DNA of 47,184 bases from CAIRYW01 sp041665985 (GCA_041665985.1 JBAYHV010000002.1:1-47184), one strand, 5' to 3'. Counted from the stretch's first letter, positions 18,079 to 26,070 are shown. Program-made: numbers and translations. The notes: generated by a model from the sequence alone, not told the origin.

Positions 18079-18528
18079 TTACTTACCCAAATTAGCCACT
18101 TTGATCTTCTTCGCAAAAGTACTGTCGTTATTTTTTTTGCTTCTCCAATCAGAAATGTCTTGGGCTGAAGCTTCATACAAAGTAGTGTCTGCATCATTTA
18201 CTGTATAAATTACTCTTACTTTTTCTACACCTTTATTTAAATTAAGGTCTAAATAACCAAAGATATAAGCTGCTCCGTTTGAAAGCTTTTCTTTTGTTAC
18301 ATTATCTGGAGTTTTTACTCTTACTTCTAAAACATTGCCCGAAACTTCAGAAACCCTCACATTTTGCAAACCAAGTTCATTTTCCATTTTCATAGACAGA
18401 TCCACCAATGAAAGTTGGTCATTTTTGACTTCCTCTTTTTTTGAAAAAAACCCAAAACTAATTCCAACTAACACAACAGCTAAAACTGAAAGGATAATTC
18501 TTTTATTCTTCTGCCAAATCGTTTTCAT
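18079..18528 (-). CDS. Membrane-anchored protein, unknown
   Basis: 149 residues. One N-terminal transmembrane helix (about 10-28, RIILSVLAVVLVGISFGFF) is followed by an outside domain of about 115 residues with an alternating alpha/beta look (LGLQNVRVSEVSGNVLEVRVK, VEKVRVIYTVNDADTTLYEAS). No family is recognised. It lies between two unknown genes on the same strand with gaps of 5 and 10 bases, which points to an operon of three envelope-associated proteins. Confidence 0.65.
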   Translation of the reverse strand: MKTIWQKNKRIILSVLAVVLVGISFGFFSKKEEVKNDQLSLVDLSMKMENELGLQNVRVSEVSGNVLEVRVKTPDNVTKEKLSNGAAYIFGYLDLNLNKGVEKVRVIYTVNDADTTLYEASAQDISDWRSKKNNDSTFAKKIKVANLGK

Positions 18529-18538
18529 AGATTTTATT

Positions 18539-19396
18539 TTAATTAAAGATATTAATAGTTCCTGCTCCTTGTTCCCTAACTGGTTTTTCTGGCACAGCCA
18601 AATATTTTGCTTTCCAATCAGTTGGATAATTATCCTGAAGTTTTTTCTTTAAATCTCTTATCTGGGCAGTAAAACCTGAAACGTTAGCTGTAGCTGCATT
18701 AAAAGCGGTGGCACCAGTAGTATCATCAAAGGCATTGTTATCAACAGGTTGTTTCCAGTAAGCTTTGTATTCGGCCGATTGATTTTCAAATTTAAAAGTT
18801 TTAGTAGATTCCAAAACTCTCACATGAGTAAAACCAAGTAATTTTTCCGCTTCTACGATTTGTAATTTAATATTTTTATCTTCTTGAATTTTGATCTTAA
18901 ACTCATCTTTATTTGCTCCGTCTTTAAATAAACTTTTTACTTCAGCTTCCTTGAGGCTTTGCTCCCAAGCTTTTAATTTTTCTTGAAAAACAGCTTCAGT
19001 CGCACCAACTTTTATATTATTAAATAATGTTGGATTACTTAGAGTAACTTCTCCATCACTACTTATATTTTTATAGTTATCAACTGAAGGTTCAAAACTT
19101 TCTTTTAGAGTTGAAGTACTTGAAACGGGCTCTAGAATTGCTTTTGTTTCAGCTGGTTTTTCAGGAGTATTTGAAACTGATGCATCAGCTGGTTTTCGGT
19201 CTTTACACAAACCATTGTAATCTCTGACAAATGGCTCAACACATCTACACGAACCACCACCCTTAACTGGATCCCAATATTCATTAGGCGCAATGTGTTT
19301 TTCACACTCCTCTTTTTGCCCAGCAAAAACTAAAGTTGGTAAATATAAAATAGAAACTAACAAGACCATTACTCCCAAAATTTTTTTCATACTCAT
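18539..19396 (-). CDS. Secreted protein with Cys-containing N-terminal region, unknown
   Basis: 285 residues. The signal peptide is MSMKKILGVMVLLVSILYLP ending near LVFA-G. Residues 28-70 contain four Cys (EECEKH, GGSCRCVEPF, GLCKDR), spaced like a small disulphide-bonded module. A Pro/Ser/Thr linker follows, then a charged helical domain (KVGATEAVFQEKLKAWEQSL) to the end. The first ATG and the ATG at codon 3 are both possible starts. It is the first gene of the likely three-gene unit 19396-17639. The function is unknown. Confidence 0.7.
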   Translation of the reverse strand: MSMKKILGVMVLLVSILYLPTLVFAGQKEECEKHIAPNEYWDPVKGGGSCRCVEPFVRDYNGLCKDRKPADASVSNTPEKPAETKAILEPVSSTSTLKESFEPSVDNYKNISSDGEVTLSNPTLFNNIKVGATEAVFQEKLKAWEQSLKEAEVKSLFKDGANKDEFKIKIQEDKNIKLQIVEAEKLLGFTHVRVLESTKTFKFENQSAEYKAYWKQPVDNNAFDDTTGATAFNAATANVSGFTAQIRDLKKKLQDNYPTDWKAKYLAVPEKPVREQGAGTINIFN

Positions 19397-19485
19397 AGAT
19401 TTAGAATATTCTTCTAATATTAACTATTTAAGAGTACAACTTTTTTAAATGTATGCAAACAGAGAACTTAACCAATAACCATCCT

Positions 19486-19926
19486 CTACTTTTGATTCTG
19501 AAGATAATTTACAATTATTTTTCTTGCACCAGAATTGAAACCGCTATATTCTCCGTTATTTATATATTCATCTTTTGACACCCATCGCCACTCTGAAAAT
19601 TTTTCAGGCTCCATAAGAATATAATCTTGTTTTGTAGTACAAAAAAACATCGGGACAATATCCCCTTCCTTTGCTCCAGCCACTTCTCCAATAAAATCCA
19701 CAATTTCAAATTCGGTAATTCCAACTTCTTCTTGAACTTCTCTTTTAAGAGTATCGTAAAGTGTTTCTCCAAGATCAGACCTACCGCCAGGAGTAGTCCA
19801 AACAGAAATTTTTTTCCATTTATCAGGCGTGTAATGCCTATATCCAGTCAATATTTTTCCATCTCGCATCATTACTGCGATCGGACATTTTTTCTCATCT
19901 CCCATTTCTTTGAGTTTTGTTTCCAT
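19486..19926 (-). CDS. Nudix hydrolase
   Basis: 146 residues. A perfect Nudix box is present: G-R-S-D-L-G-E, seven residues, then REVQEEVGI. This is the metal-binding helix of enzymes that split nucleoside diphosphates linked to another group X. The surrounding sequence (SVWTTPGG just before the box, EWRWVSKDEY at the C-terminus) fits the MutT/ADP-ribose pyrophosphatase-like group. The substrate cannot be read from sequence. It probably has its own promoter, as the neighbouring gene upstream ends in a terminator (19993-20026). Confidence 0.92.
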   Translation of the reverse strand: METKLKEMGDEKKCPIAVMMRDGKILTGYRHYTPDKWKKISVWTTPGGRSDLGETLYDTLKREVQEEVGITEFEIVDFIGEVAGAKEGDIVPMFFCTTKQDYILMEPEKFSEWRWVSKDEYINNGEYSGFNSGARKIIVNYLQNQK

Positions 19927-19992
19927 TTCTTAATTGTAACAAAATTTTTTCCGTCATGTATAGTTTAGGATTAAATTAAAAAATTATTTAGC

Positions 19993-20026
19993 AAAAAAAA
20001 CGCGACTTAGTAAACTAAGTCGCGTT
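19993..20026 (-). terminator. Rho-independent terminator overlapping the stop of the 20015 gene
   Basis: The stem AACGCGACTTAGT / ACTAAGTCGCGTT has a two-base loop. Read on the minus strand it is followed by eight T. The TAG stop of the upstream small gene lies inside the stem. Confidence 0.92.
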
Positions 20027-20287
20027 ATTCAATTCAATTGAGCTGTAAGCCTCAAGTAGGTCATCCAGAGATGAACATTTGAGGACATTACTCCCTCCTT
20101 TAAAACTGTCGTCTCTGTGGATCGAAATACTATGGATTATCCTACTCCGTCCACCAATCCCTTTCCTGTGCAATTTCGCACCGATAAGGGCATTAAGATC
20201 AGCAAGGAGGCCTGGCTGATATTGAAACACGATTGATTTAGCAATTTCAGCAGCATCTACCCCAGAAGCTTCAAGAACAATTTTCAT
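20015..20287 (-). CDS. Small protein, unknown
   Basis: 90 residues, MKIVLEASGVDAAEIAKSIV to YSSIELNNAT. No signal peptide, membrane helix or known domain is seen. The middle (LADLNALIGAKLHRKGIGG) is amphipathic. The codons are visibly richer in GC than those of the neighbours, hinting at different selection or an outside source. The stop codon is inside the terminator stem, which supports this being a real, independently transcribed gene. Confidence 0.6.
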   Translation of the reverse strand: MKIVLEASGVDAAEIAKSIVFQYQPGLLADLNALIGAKLHRKGIGGRSRIIHSISIHRDDSFKGGSNVLKCSSLDDLLEAYSSIELNNAT

Positions 20288-20374
20288 ACATCATCACTAA
20301 ATCATGTTTTAAGAGATATGTAAATAGCACGTAATATCCCAATAGCTTGGAATCGCAAATATACCTATTTATAT

Positions 20375-20782
20375 CTATTCAGTAGTAATGCCATCAAACT
20401 CCGGTCCATCTGCCTCTGCTTCTGCTTTGGTTGTTCGAACAATTCCATCTTTATGATGCGCTGGAGAATAAATTGTATACATTTTAAGAGCCTCAGTTTC
20501 AGAAGTATTTATTACATTATGTTGGGCTCCAGATGGAACTACTACAGCATCGCCGTTTGCCACATCATATTCATTACCGTCTATGATTACCTTCCCTGTT
20601 CCAGATTCAAATCTAAAAAATTGATCATTTTCAGTATGTACTTCTAAACCAATTTCCTCTTTAGGATTCAGACTCATAAGTACTAGTTGAGAGTGATGAC
20701 CTGTATAAAGTACTTTACGAAAATCTGTATTTTCTACAGTCAACTTTTCAATATTTTGTTTAAATCCTTTCATTTTGATCAT
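20375..20782 (-). CDS. Soluble cupin-domain protein
   Basis: 135 residues. A single cupin barrel carries GLEVHTENDQFFRFESGTG (motif 1) and PSGAQHNVINTSETEALKMY (motif 2). His and Glu in these motifs are the usual metal ligands. It is the soluble relative of the membrane-linked cupin at 14235-14765, with the same N-terminal NTDFRKVL and C-terminal HHKDG-RTTKAEAEAD features. Starts at ATG 20782 and at codon 4 (MKGFKQ) are both plausible. Members of this group are often annotated only as cupins; the substrate is unknown. Confidence 0.88.
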   Translation of the reverse strand: MIKMKGFKQNIEKLTVENTDFRKVLYTGHHSQLVLMSLNPKEEIGLEVHTENDQFFRFESGTGKVIIDGNEYDVANGDAVVVPSGAQHNVINTSETEALKMYTIYSPAHHKDGIVRTTKAEAEADGPEFDGITTE

Positions 20783-20857
20783 GAGTTAGTTAATAATTAT
20801 TTGTTTCATTATAATACTTCGTTCATTTCTTCACTAACACCACTTTTTATGCAGAAT

Positions 20858-20886
20858 TTCATACTGATCAAAAAATAGAGTATAAT
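20858..20886 (+). promoter_or_regulatory. Promoter with leaderless start for the PhnA-like gene
   Basis: TTCATA (20858-20863), a 17-base spacer and a perfect TATAAT (20881-20886). The ATG at 20893 falls where transcription should begin, so the mRNA is probably leaderless. Confidence 0.65.
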
Positions 20887-20892
20887 GCGAAT

Positions 20893-21138
20893 ATGAATAC
20901 AGAAAACGAAGAAGATGAAGAAATAATCGTCGTAAAAGACGCACACGGAAACACTCTTTCAAATGGAGACAGTGTCACTGTAATAAAAGACCTAAAAGTA
21001 AAAGGTTCATCCTCTACTCTCAAAAAAGGCACAAAGATCAAAAACATTCGTCTAACAGACGATGAAGACCTCGTTGAATGCAACGCCGAAGGAATAAAAG
21101 GTCTTGTTTTAAGAACAGAGTTTTTGAAGAAGAGTTAG
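20893..21138 (+). CDS. PhnA/YjdM C-terminal domain protein
   Basis: 81 residues. An acidic N-terminus (NTENEEDEEIIVVKD) leads into the beta-barrel domain of the PhnA (YjdM) family, with the hallmark NGDSVTVIKDLKVKGSSSTL and GTKIKNIRLTDD stretches. The zinc-ribbon half found in longer PhnA proteins is absent, which is common in the family. Despite the name, YjdM is not proven to act in phosphonate breakdown, and no phosphonate genes are nearby. The ATG is seven bases after TATAAT, so no ribosome-binding site can exist on the mRNA. The 3' end of this gene is duplicated after the next gene. Confidence 0.87.
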   Translation: MNTENEEDEEIIVVKDAHGNTLSNGDSVTVIKDLKVKGSSSTLKKGTKIKNIRLTDDEDLVECNAEGIKGLVLRTEFLKKS

Positions 21139-21173
21139 ACTACTAGCTGTATATTTCAATAAAATATTTCTCT

Positions 21174-21734
21174 ATGAAACTTATTCTTATATTTGGACCG
21201 CAAGCTGTTGGCAAAATGACAGTGGGTCATGAATTAGAAAAAATAACTAATTTAAAACTTTTTCATAATCATATGCCGATTGAAATGGTAGCACCATTTT
21301 TTAGTTATGGTACTGAAACTGGAAAAAGACTAGTAAATCTTTTTCGCGAAGAAATATTTAAAGCAGTAGTCTCTAGTGATTTGGAGGGATTAATTTTTAC
21401 ATTTCTGTGGTATTTTGATTCTCAAGAAGATTGGGACTACACAGAAGAAGTAGTGAAGATCTTTAAAGACAAAGGAGCAGAGGTATATTTTATAGAACTA
21501 GAAGCAAACGAAGAAGAAAGATTAAGGAGAAACAAAACTGAGCATAGATTAGAGCACAAGCCGACAAAAAGAAACATTGAATGGTCAGAAAATAATCTCA
21601 AAAAAAGTAGCCTAGAACATAGATTGAACTCAAAAGAAGGCGAAATAGAAGAAAAGAATTATATAAGAATAGACAATACAAACTTAAGCCCTCAAGATGT
21701 TGCAAAAAAAATTAAAGAAAAATTTAATCTATAG
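21174..21734 (+). CDS. P-loop kinase-like ATPase
   Basis: 186 residues. Walker A is at the N-terminus: GPQAVGKMTVG. The general build (short P-loop, helix, VYFIELEANEEERLRRN lid-like region) resembles small nucleotide or shikimate-type kinases, often annotated as AAA-family ATPase. A run of basic and acidic residues (NKTEHRLEHKPTKRN) lies in the lid. The substrate is unknown. It is 35 bases after the PhnA-like gene. Copies of the PhnA-like 3' end flank it, suggesting that it was inserted there. Confidence 0.75.
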   Translation: MKLILIFGPQAVGKMTVGHELEKITNLKLFHNHMPIEMVAPFFSYGTETGKRLVNLFREEIFKAVVSSDLEGLIFTFLWYFDSQEDWDYTEEVVKIFKDKGAEVYFIELEANEEERLRRNKTEHRLEHKPTKRNIEWSENNLKKSSLEHRLNSKEGEIEEKNYIRIDNTNLSPQDVAKKIKEKFNL

Positions 21735-21760
21735 TTAATATATAAAAAAATTTAAACAGT

Positions 21761-21793
21761 TTTTAAGAACAGAGTTTTTGAAAAAGAGTTAGA
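21761..21793 (+). repeat. Duplicate of the 3' end of the PhnA-like gene
   Basis: Thirty-three bases match 21107-21139 with one or two differences (TTTTAAGAACAGAGTTTTTG, then GAA(G/A)AAGAGTTAGA), including the stop codon. The two copies bracket the P-loop kinase gene. Confidence 0.85.
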
Positions 21794-21824
21794 AATACTT
21801 AGATTTAAATAGATAATGTTACAT

Positions 21825-21857
21825 AAAAAAACAGCAAGGTTAACTTGCTGTTTTTTT
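21825..21857. terminator. Bidirectional terminator between convergent genes
   Basis: AAAAAAACAGCAAG pairs with CTTGCTGTTTTTTT around a five-base loop. It serves the plus-strand kinase gene and, in reverse, the cyclophilin gene. Confidence 0.9.
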
Positions 21858-21878
21858 ATACACTAAAATTTTAAAAAA

Positions 21879-22577
21879 TTATTTAATTGAAATAGATTTA
21901 ATCACTACAGCTTCCACTGGACGGTCGTTTGCTCCTGTCTTGGTATTATTTATTGCCATTACTACATCCATACCATCAATAACTTGACCAAAAACAGTAT
22001 GCTTAGTATTTAAGAAAGAGTTATCTGCGACATTGATGAAGAACTGGCTTTCATTTGTATTTGGACCAGAATTCGCCATCGCAAGACTTCCAATACTATT
22101 ATTGTTACTTGCTGTTATTTCATCTGCAAATTGATATTCAGGACCTCCCGTACCCCAACGAGCCATTTGAGAGTCATCTTTACTAAGTGGGTCCCCTGCT
22201 TGGTTCATAAAATCTTTAATTACTCTATGAAATTTTGTACCGTCATAAAAATTACTTTCTGAGAGCTTCACAAAATTTACTACTGTATTTGGAGTAGTTT
22301 CTGGATTAAGTTTTATTGTTATATCCCCCATACTTGTGTGTAGAATTGCTGTCATGGTTTTTTTATTATTTATTTCTTTATTACTAATTACTTGCTCTTC
22401 TATTTTCCCATTTGTAGTTGTATCAGTTGTAGCACTGGTTGTAGTAGCAATTATTTCTTGATTTGCAATTGCATTAATTTTTAATTCCGACTCGTTTGTT
22501 TTTTCATTATTTATAAAGTACCAAATACCTAAACCTGTTAAAAAAACTACGATAATTGATAAAACAATATTTTTCAT
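21879..22577 (-). CDS. Cyclophilin-type peptidyl-prolyl isomerase, membrane-anchored
   Basis: 232 residues. An N-terminal transmembrane helix (about 4-20) is followed by a Thr-rich linker (NQEIIATTTSATTDTTTNGK) and a cyclophilin domain from about 75. Signature parts: NFYDGTKFHRVIKDFMNQAGDP, GSLAMANSGPNTNESQFFI and LNTKHTVFGQVIDGMDVV. The catalytic Arg is in FHRV. Asn-Gln-Ala replaces the usual Ile-Gln-Gly, and H replaces the usual W or H near KHTVFG, both seen in bacterial members. It should assist folding of exported proteins outside the membrane. It is monocistronic, with a terminator right after the stop. Confidence 0.93.
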   Translation of the reverse strand: MKNIVLSIIVVFLTGLGIWYFINNEKTNESELKINAIANQEIIATTTSATTDTTTNGKIEEQVISNKEINNKKTMTAILHTSMGDITIKLNPETTPNTVVNFVKLSESNFYDGTKFHRVIKDFMNQAGDPLSKDDSQMARWGTGGPEYQFADEITASNNNSIGSLAMANSGPNTNESQFFINVADNSFLNTKHTVFGQVIDGMDVVMAINNTKTGANDRPVEAVVIKSISIK

Positions 22578-22691
22578 TGATCTATTTTAATCGAAAGGAC
22601 GCAAAAACAAAAGGATTGATATTGAGCATTTGAAGATTTTATTTATATAGCTCTCGGCAAGGTGAGTCCTTGCTGAAGGTGGATATAAGCT

Positions 22692-23348
22692 TTATTTTTT
22701 TACTGAACTTTTGTGGAATTCATTTTCTTTTCCTCTCAAAAGATCCTCGAATATCTCTTCTACTCCAGATTGAGCTAATTTTTCGTTATATTTTAGGTCA
22801 ATAGTCTTGCAATTTTTTAGATGTGGTTGTAAGACTTTTATTTTTGAAATAACGCCATTCAACCATTCATATAAGTTTTCAACTCCGGCTTCAATTATTT
22901 TATTTGAATAATTTAAATCATTATGAGCATGCGAATTATTTCGATGATCTTTAATAGATTTTAAAAACACTTCATGTAAAACCTGTTCTTTTTTTATTGA
23001 AATTTTAAATTCTTCATCATCGAGATTTTCGAGAATAAAATCTAATGATAGGCGTGGATTTTTTCTCCCTTTATCTCTCGAATTATATGCTGGGTCAAAA
23101 AGCCTTGCTGTGCCCAACATCCATCCATGTTGCAAAGAAGCTATTACATAGATCCAAAAATTTTTATATCTGCCGCCATGTTTTTTGGTAAATTCTTCAG
23201 TAGAGAAAAAAGTATCTTTCAAATCAAGCTCGTTCCATTCATCTTGATGTTTTGCGAATTCATTATTAGAAAAAAACCATATACAAAATTGTTGATAAGA
23301 TTGGCTTGCTTTGTCTATGAAACGATTAAATGTTTTAACATCTAGCAT
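22692..23348 (-). CDS. AbiU2/HEPN-like protein
   Basis: 218 residues, mostly helical, with no membrane segment. The stretch KDHRNNSHAHND (R136, H140, H142) matches the RX4-6H motif of HEPN ribonucleases, and the position within the fold resembles the AbiU2 HEPN family. Such proteins act in phage defence or as toxins, often with a partner. No antitoxin-like gene is directly next to it, so activity is a guess. The second His could make this an active or a decayed site. The gene lies between the cyclophilin and tRNA-Gln. Confidence 0.6.
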   Translation of the reverse strand: MLDVKTFNRFIDKASQSYQQFCIWFFSNNEFAKHQDEWNELDLKDTFFSTEEFTKKHGGRYKNFWIYVIASLQHGWMLGTARLFDPAYNSRDKGRKNPRLSLDFILENLDDEEFKISIKKEQVLHEVFLKSIKDHRNNSHAHNDLNYSNKIIEAGVENLYEWLNGVISKIKVLQPHLKNCKTIDLKYNEKLAQSGVEEIFEDLLRGKENEFHKSSVKK

Positions 23349-23467
23349 GGTTATTTAAGAAAGCTGAGAGTCAGAGAATCTCTCTCCTTACAGGAGCTGT
23401 ACAGGTTTCCTATTTTTTCAGATTAGTAAATCTTCAAAAATATAGGATAACCTTTTCGAGTCCCTAC

Positions 23468-23522
23468 GAAAGTGCGTTCAGCACTTTCTACCCGAAGAAA
23501 AAAATTCCTTCAGAATTTTTTT
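23468..23522 (-). terminator. Terminator region of tRNA-Gln with a second hairpin
   Basis: Directly after the tRNA on the minus strand, AAAAAAATTC (23498-23507) pairs with GAATTTTTTT (23513-23522). Further downstream GAAAGTGC/GCACTTTC (23468-23488) forms another stem, followed by a GGGACTCGAA motif that echoes the T-arm. Confidence 0.7.
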
Positions 23523-23523
23523 G

Positions 23524-23594
23524 CTGCGGGTCAGGGACTCGAACCCCAATAGCCTCCTCCAGAGGGAGATGTCCTACCATTAGACGAACCCGCA
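23524..23594 (-). tRNA. tRNA-Gln(CUG)
   Basis: The cloverleaf is read on the minus strand. Acceptor TGCGGGT/ACCCGCA has the U1-A72 pair and G73 typical of tRNA-Gln. The anticodon loop is CTCTGGA with anticodon CTG. The T-arm is GGGGTTCGAGTCCC. CCA is not encoded. Confidence 0.92.
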
Positions 23595-23598
23595 AAAT

Positions 23599-23840
23599 TT
23601 ATAAAAAGATTTTTTTCTTAAGAAAATTTCTTCCTGAAGCGGATTTGAAATATTTTTCTCTTATCCTAGCTTCTTGCTCGTATTATACACTTCTGTATAA
23701 ATAATTTTCCAAGGTAAAAATCTTTTTGTATATACATGCCTACCAGAGTTATGTTCACCAATCCTTCTCTCAATATCATTGGTCATTCCAACATAACTTT
23801 TATCATAGACTATACTTTTTAAAATATAAACTACATACAT
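23599..23840 (-). pseudogene. Frameshifted GIY-YIG endonuclease-like gene
   Basis: From ATG 23840 the frame reads MYVVYILKSIVYDKSYVGMT then NDIERRIGEHNSG, with the GIY-YIG core (VYIL...YVG) and R of ERRIGEHN. It stops early at KKLG. In another frame the family's usual ending continues as EQEARIREKYFKSASGRNFL then KK, ending at TAA 23599-23601. The total of 242 bases needs one more base to give about 80 residues, the normal size of this short GIY-YIG (UPF0213-like) family. The shift lies near 23672-23682. It is either a decayed gene or a sequence error. It ends five bases before tRNA-Gln. Confidence 0.78.
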
Positions 23841-23880
23841 TATTTTAATGTTCTATCTAGACTCAGCCTGCTACGAGAAG

Positions 23881-23944
23881 GACCATTAGACCCGCCTCGA
23901 CTCGCAGAAGCTCATCTTCGGCGAGGCGGGCGATCCCGCAAAAT
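23881..23944 (-). repeat. tRNA-Gln 5' fragment split by a 41-bp palindrome
   Basis: On the minus strand TTTTGCGGG-TCG and TCTAATGGT match the 5' part of the tRNA-Gln gene at 23524-23594. Between them (23891-23931) sits a palindrome CCCGCCTCG...CGAGGCGGG that is absent from the intact tRNA. The rest of the tRNA is missing. Confidence 0.6.
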
Positions 23945-24010
23945 ATTAGTTTAAGAGAAAAACTCAAAAGCTAAAGTTCCATTACTTTAGCCTTTTTTGG
24001 GCAAAAAATC

Positions 24011-24060
24011 AAAAAAACTTAGAGGAAAGACCTCTCAAGAGGAGGACTTACCTCTAAGTT
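24011..24060 (-). terminator. pyrG terminator
   Basis: On the minus strand AACTTAGAGG (24060-24051) pairs with CCTCTAAGTT (24027-24018 region), with a smaller CCTC/GAGG stem inside, and is followed by seven T. It starts eight bases after the pyrG stop. Confidence 0.88.
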
Positions 24061-24068
24061 CACTTAAA

Positions 24069-25703
24069 TTATTTTTTAAGAGCGGCTTTGATGAAAGCGG
24101 AAAATAAAGGGTGTGGAGAAAGAGGACGAGCTTTAAATTCTGGATGAAATTGAGTTCCTAAGAAAAATGGATGTTTTGATCTTGGAAGTTCTGCGATCTC
24201 CATCAATTTTCCGTCTGGAGAAGTTCCAGAAAAAACCAATCCTGCTTTTTCAATATCTTTTACAAATTCTTGATTTACTTCGTATCGGTGCCTGTGTCTT
24301 TCAGAAATAGTCTCGCTCTCGTAACTTGAAAATGCAATAGTTCCCTTCTTTAAAATTGCAGGATAAGCTCCTAGTCTCATTGATCCTCCAAAATCTTTAC
24401 TCAAAAGTTTTTTCTCTTGGTCGGGCATGATGTCAATTACCAAATGTTCAGATTTTTTTGTGATCTCTGCTGTGTTTGCATCTTTCCAACCCAAAACATT
24501 TCGAGCGTATTCAATGACCATAAGTTGCATGCCGTAACAAAGACCAAAATATGGAATTTTATTTTCTCTAACAAATTTGATAGCAGAAAGTTTTCCTTCA
24601 ATTCCTGATTCTCCAAATCCTCCAGGAACAATTACTCCGTCAAAACTTCTTAACTCTTTTAGCTTGCTTGCATCTTTCTCGTAGTCTTTTGAATTTAACC
24701 AAGTTAGTTTTGCTTTTGCCCCGTTGTGATAAGCAGAGAATTTAACAGCTTCGATCACAGAAAGATAAGCATCAGAAAGAGTAAAATCTCCTGTATCAAA
24801 ATATTTTCCTACAACGGCAATTTTTACTTCTCGCCTTGGATTTTTTACTTTTGAAATAAAATCTTTCCAGTGGGACAAGTCCACGGCTTTTTTTGGAAGA
24901 CTTATAAGATCTAAAAGAATTTTACTCAAATTTCCTTTTTCAAAATTTCCAGCTACTTCGTAAATTACATCAACATCAGGCGCAGAAATGACATAGTCAG
25001 GTCTGATACTGCAAGAAGTTGCAATTTTTTCTCTTCTCTTTTCGTCCATTCCTGCTTCACTTCGGGCGATCAAAACATCAGCTTGTACTCCGTAGGAATT
25101 AAGCATTCGCATTGCATTTTGCGTAGGCTTTGATTTCATCTCTCCTAATTTTCCAGGAACAGGAAGATAAGAGACCATTATGAAAATAACATCTTTAGGA
25201 TTATGAATTTTCATTACGCGAGCCGCTTCGATGAACATTATATTTTGGTAGTCTCCAACTGTTCCTCCAATTTCAATTATAGAAATATCAGAATGAGCGC
25301 TCTCACTGGCAAAATTAAATCGATTGATGATCTCGTCTCGAATGTCAGGAATAGCTTCAACGCATTTTCCTTTGTATCCCAAAGCTCTTTCTCTTTCAAT
25401 AACTGTTTTATAGACCATTCCGCTGGTCATATAACAATTTGAAGAAATGTCTCTATTTAAAAATCTTTCATAGTTCCCCATGTCTTGATCGGTCTCGAGT
25501 CCTGAATCCAAAACAAAAACTTCTCCGTGCTCTGTAGGATTCATTGTGCCAGCATCAACGTTTAGATAAGGATCTACTTTTACAATATTTATTTTATAGC
25601 CACATGACTGAAGAAGCATTCCGATAGAAGAAGTTGTGACACCTTTTCCAACTCCGGACATCACTCCTCCAACTACGAAAATATATTTATGGTTTTTCTT
25701 CAT
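24069..25703 (-). CDS. pyrG: CTP synthase
   Basis: 544 residues from ATG 25703; a TTG at 25724 is also in frame but less likely. The enzyme makes CTP from UTP, ATP and glutamine. The N-terminal synthetase domain shows GGVMSGVGKGVTTSSIGMLL (P-loop) and KVDPYLNVDAGTMNPTEHGE. The C-terminal glutamine amidotransferase shows GLCYGMQLMVIEYARN (nucleophile Cys) and QFHPEFKARP (His-Glu). It is full length and intact. The gene stands alone with its own terminator. The 367-base region upstream has no gene and may hold control sequence. Confidence 0.97.
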   Translation of the reverse strand: MKKNHKYIFVVGGVMSGVGKGVTTSSIGMLLQSCGYKINIVKVDPYLNVDAGTMNPTEHGEVFVLDSGLETDQDMGNYERFLNRDISSNCYMTSGMVYKTVIERERALGYKGKCVEAIPDIRDEIINRFNFASESAHSDISIIEIGGTVGDYQNIMFIEAARVMKIHNPKDVIFIMVSYLPVPGKLGEMKSKPTQNAMRMLNSYGVQADVLIARSEAGMDEKRREKIATSCSIRPDYVISAPDVDVIYEVAGNFEKGNLSKILLDLISLPKKAVDLSHWKDFISKVKNPRREVKIAVVGKYFDTGDFTLSDAYLSVIEAVKFSAYHNGAKAKLTWLNSKDYEKDASKLKELRSFDGVIVPGGFGESGIEGKLSAIKFVRENKIPYFGLCYGMQLMVIEYARNVLGWKDANTAEITKKSEHLVIDIMPDQEKKLLSKDFGGSMRLGAYPAILKKGTIAFSSYESETISERHRHRYEVNQEFVKDIEKAGLVFSGTSPDGKLMEIAELPRSKHPFFLGTQFHPEFKARPLSPHPLFSAFIKAALKK

Positions 25704-26070
25704 CCAGTTAGTGATAAAAGGCAAACTATCTCTGCCAATTCTTTATATTATTTCTCATTTCGACTACTGTGTAATAATTCATTTTTTATGATTACGAAAA
25801 TGTTTTTCAATTGGCATTTGCCTTTTTCTACTACAGGATCATTGCTCCCTATTAGCGACGTAGAGCGAGTGAAATACAAAAGTAATCTTTTGTATTTCCG
25901 AGCCGAGGAAGCTGACAAAGGTCCATGATTTTTAAACTTTATTCTGAAAGACTAATGTCTCTCATGTGACCTTTATTGTATCGAAAATTGAAGGTATTAC
26001 AACCTTTTTTCTATAACTATGTAAACAACGAAACGGAATTAAAACACGTGTCAATGACGAAACTTACCTA
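25704..26070. other. Gene-free 367-base spacer with a palindrome
   Basis: I see no coding frame here. A hairpin of GAAATACAAAAG / CTTTTGTATTTC lies at 25871-25898, embedded in GC-richer sequence (GAGCGAGT ... CGAGCCGAGGAAG) unlike the rest. It may be another small dispersed palindromic element. Upstream promoter elements of pyrG should lie at its left end. Confidence 0.5.

Noticed and set aside
23970..23998. Terminator-like hairpin GCTAAAGT/ACTTTAGC with T-run on the plus strand
   Set aside because: No plus-strand gene precedes it; the pyrG terminator on the minus strand lies just beside it. It may be a chance palindrome.
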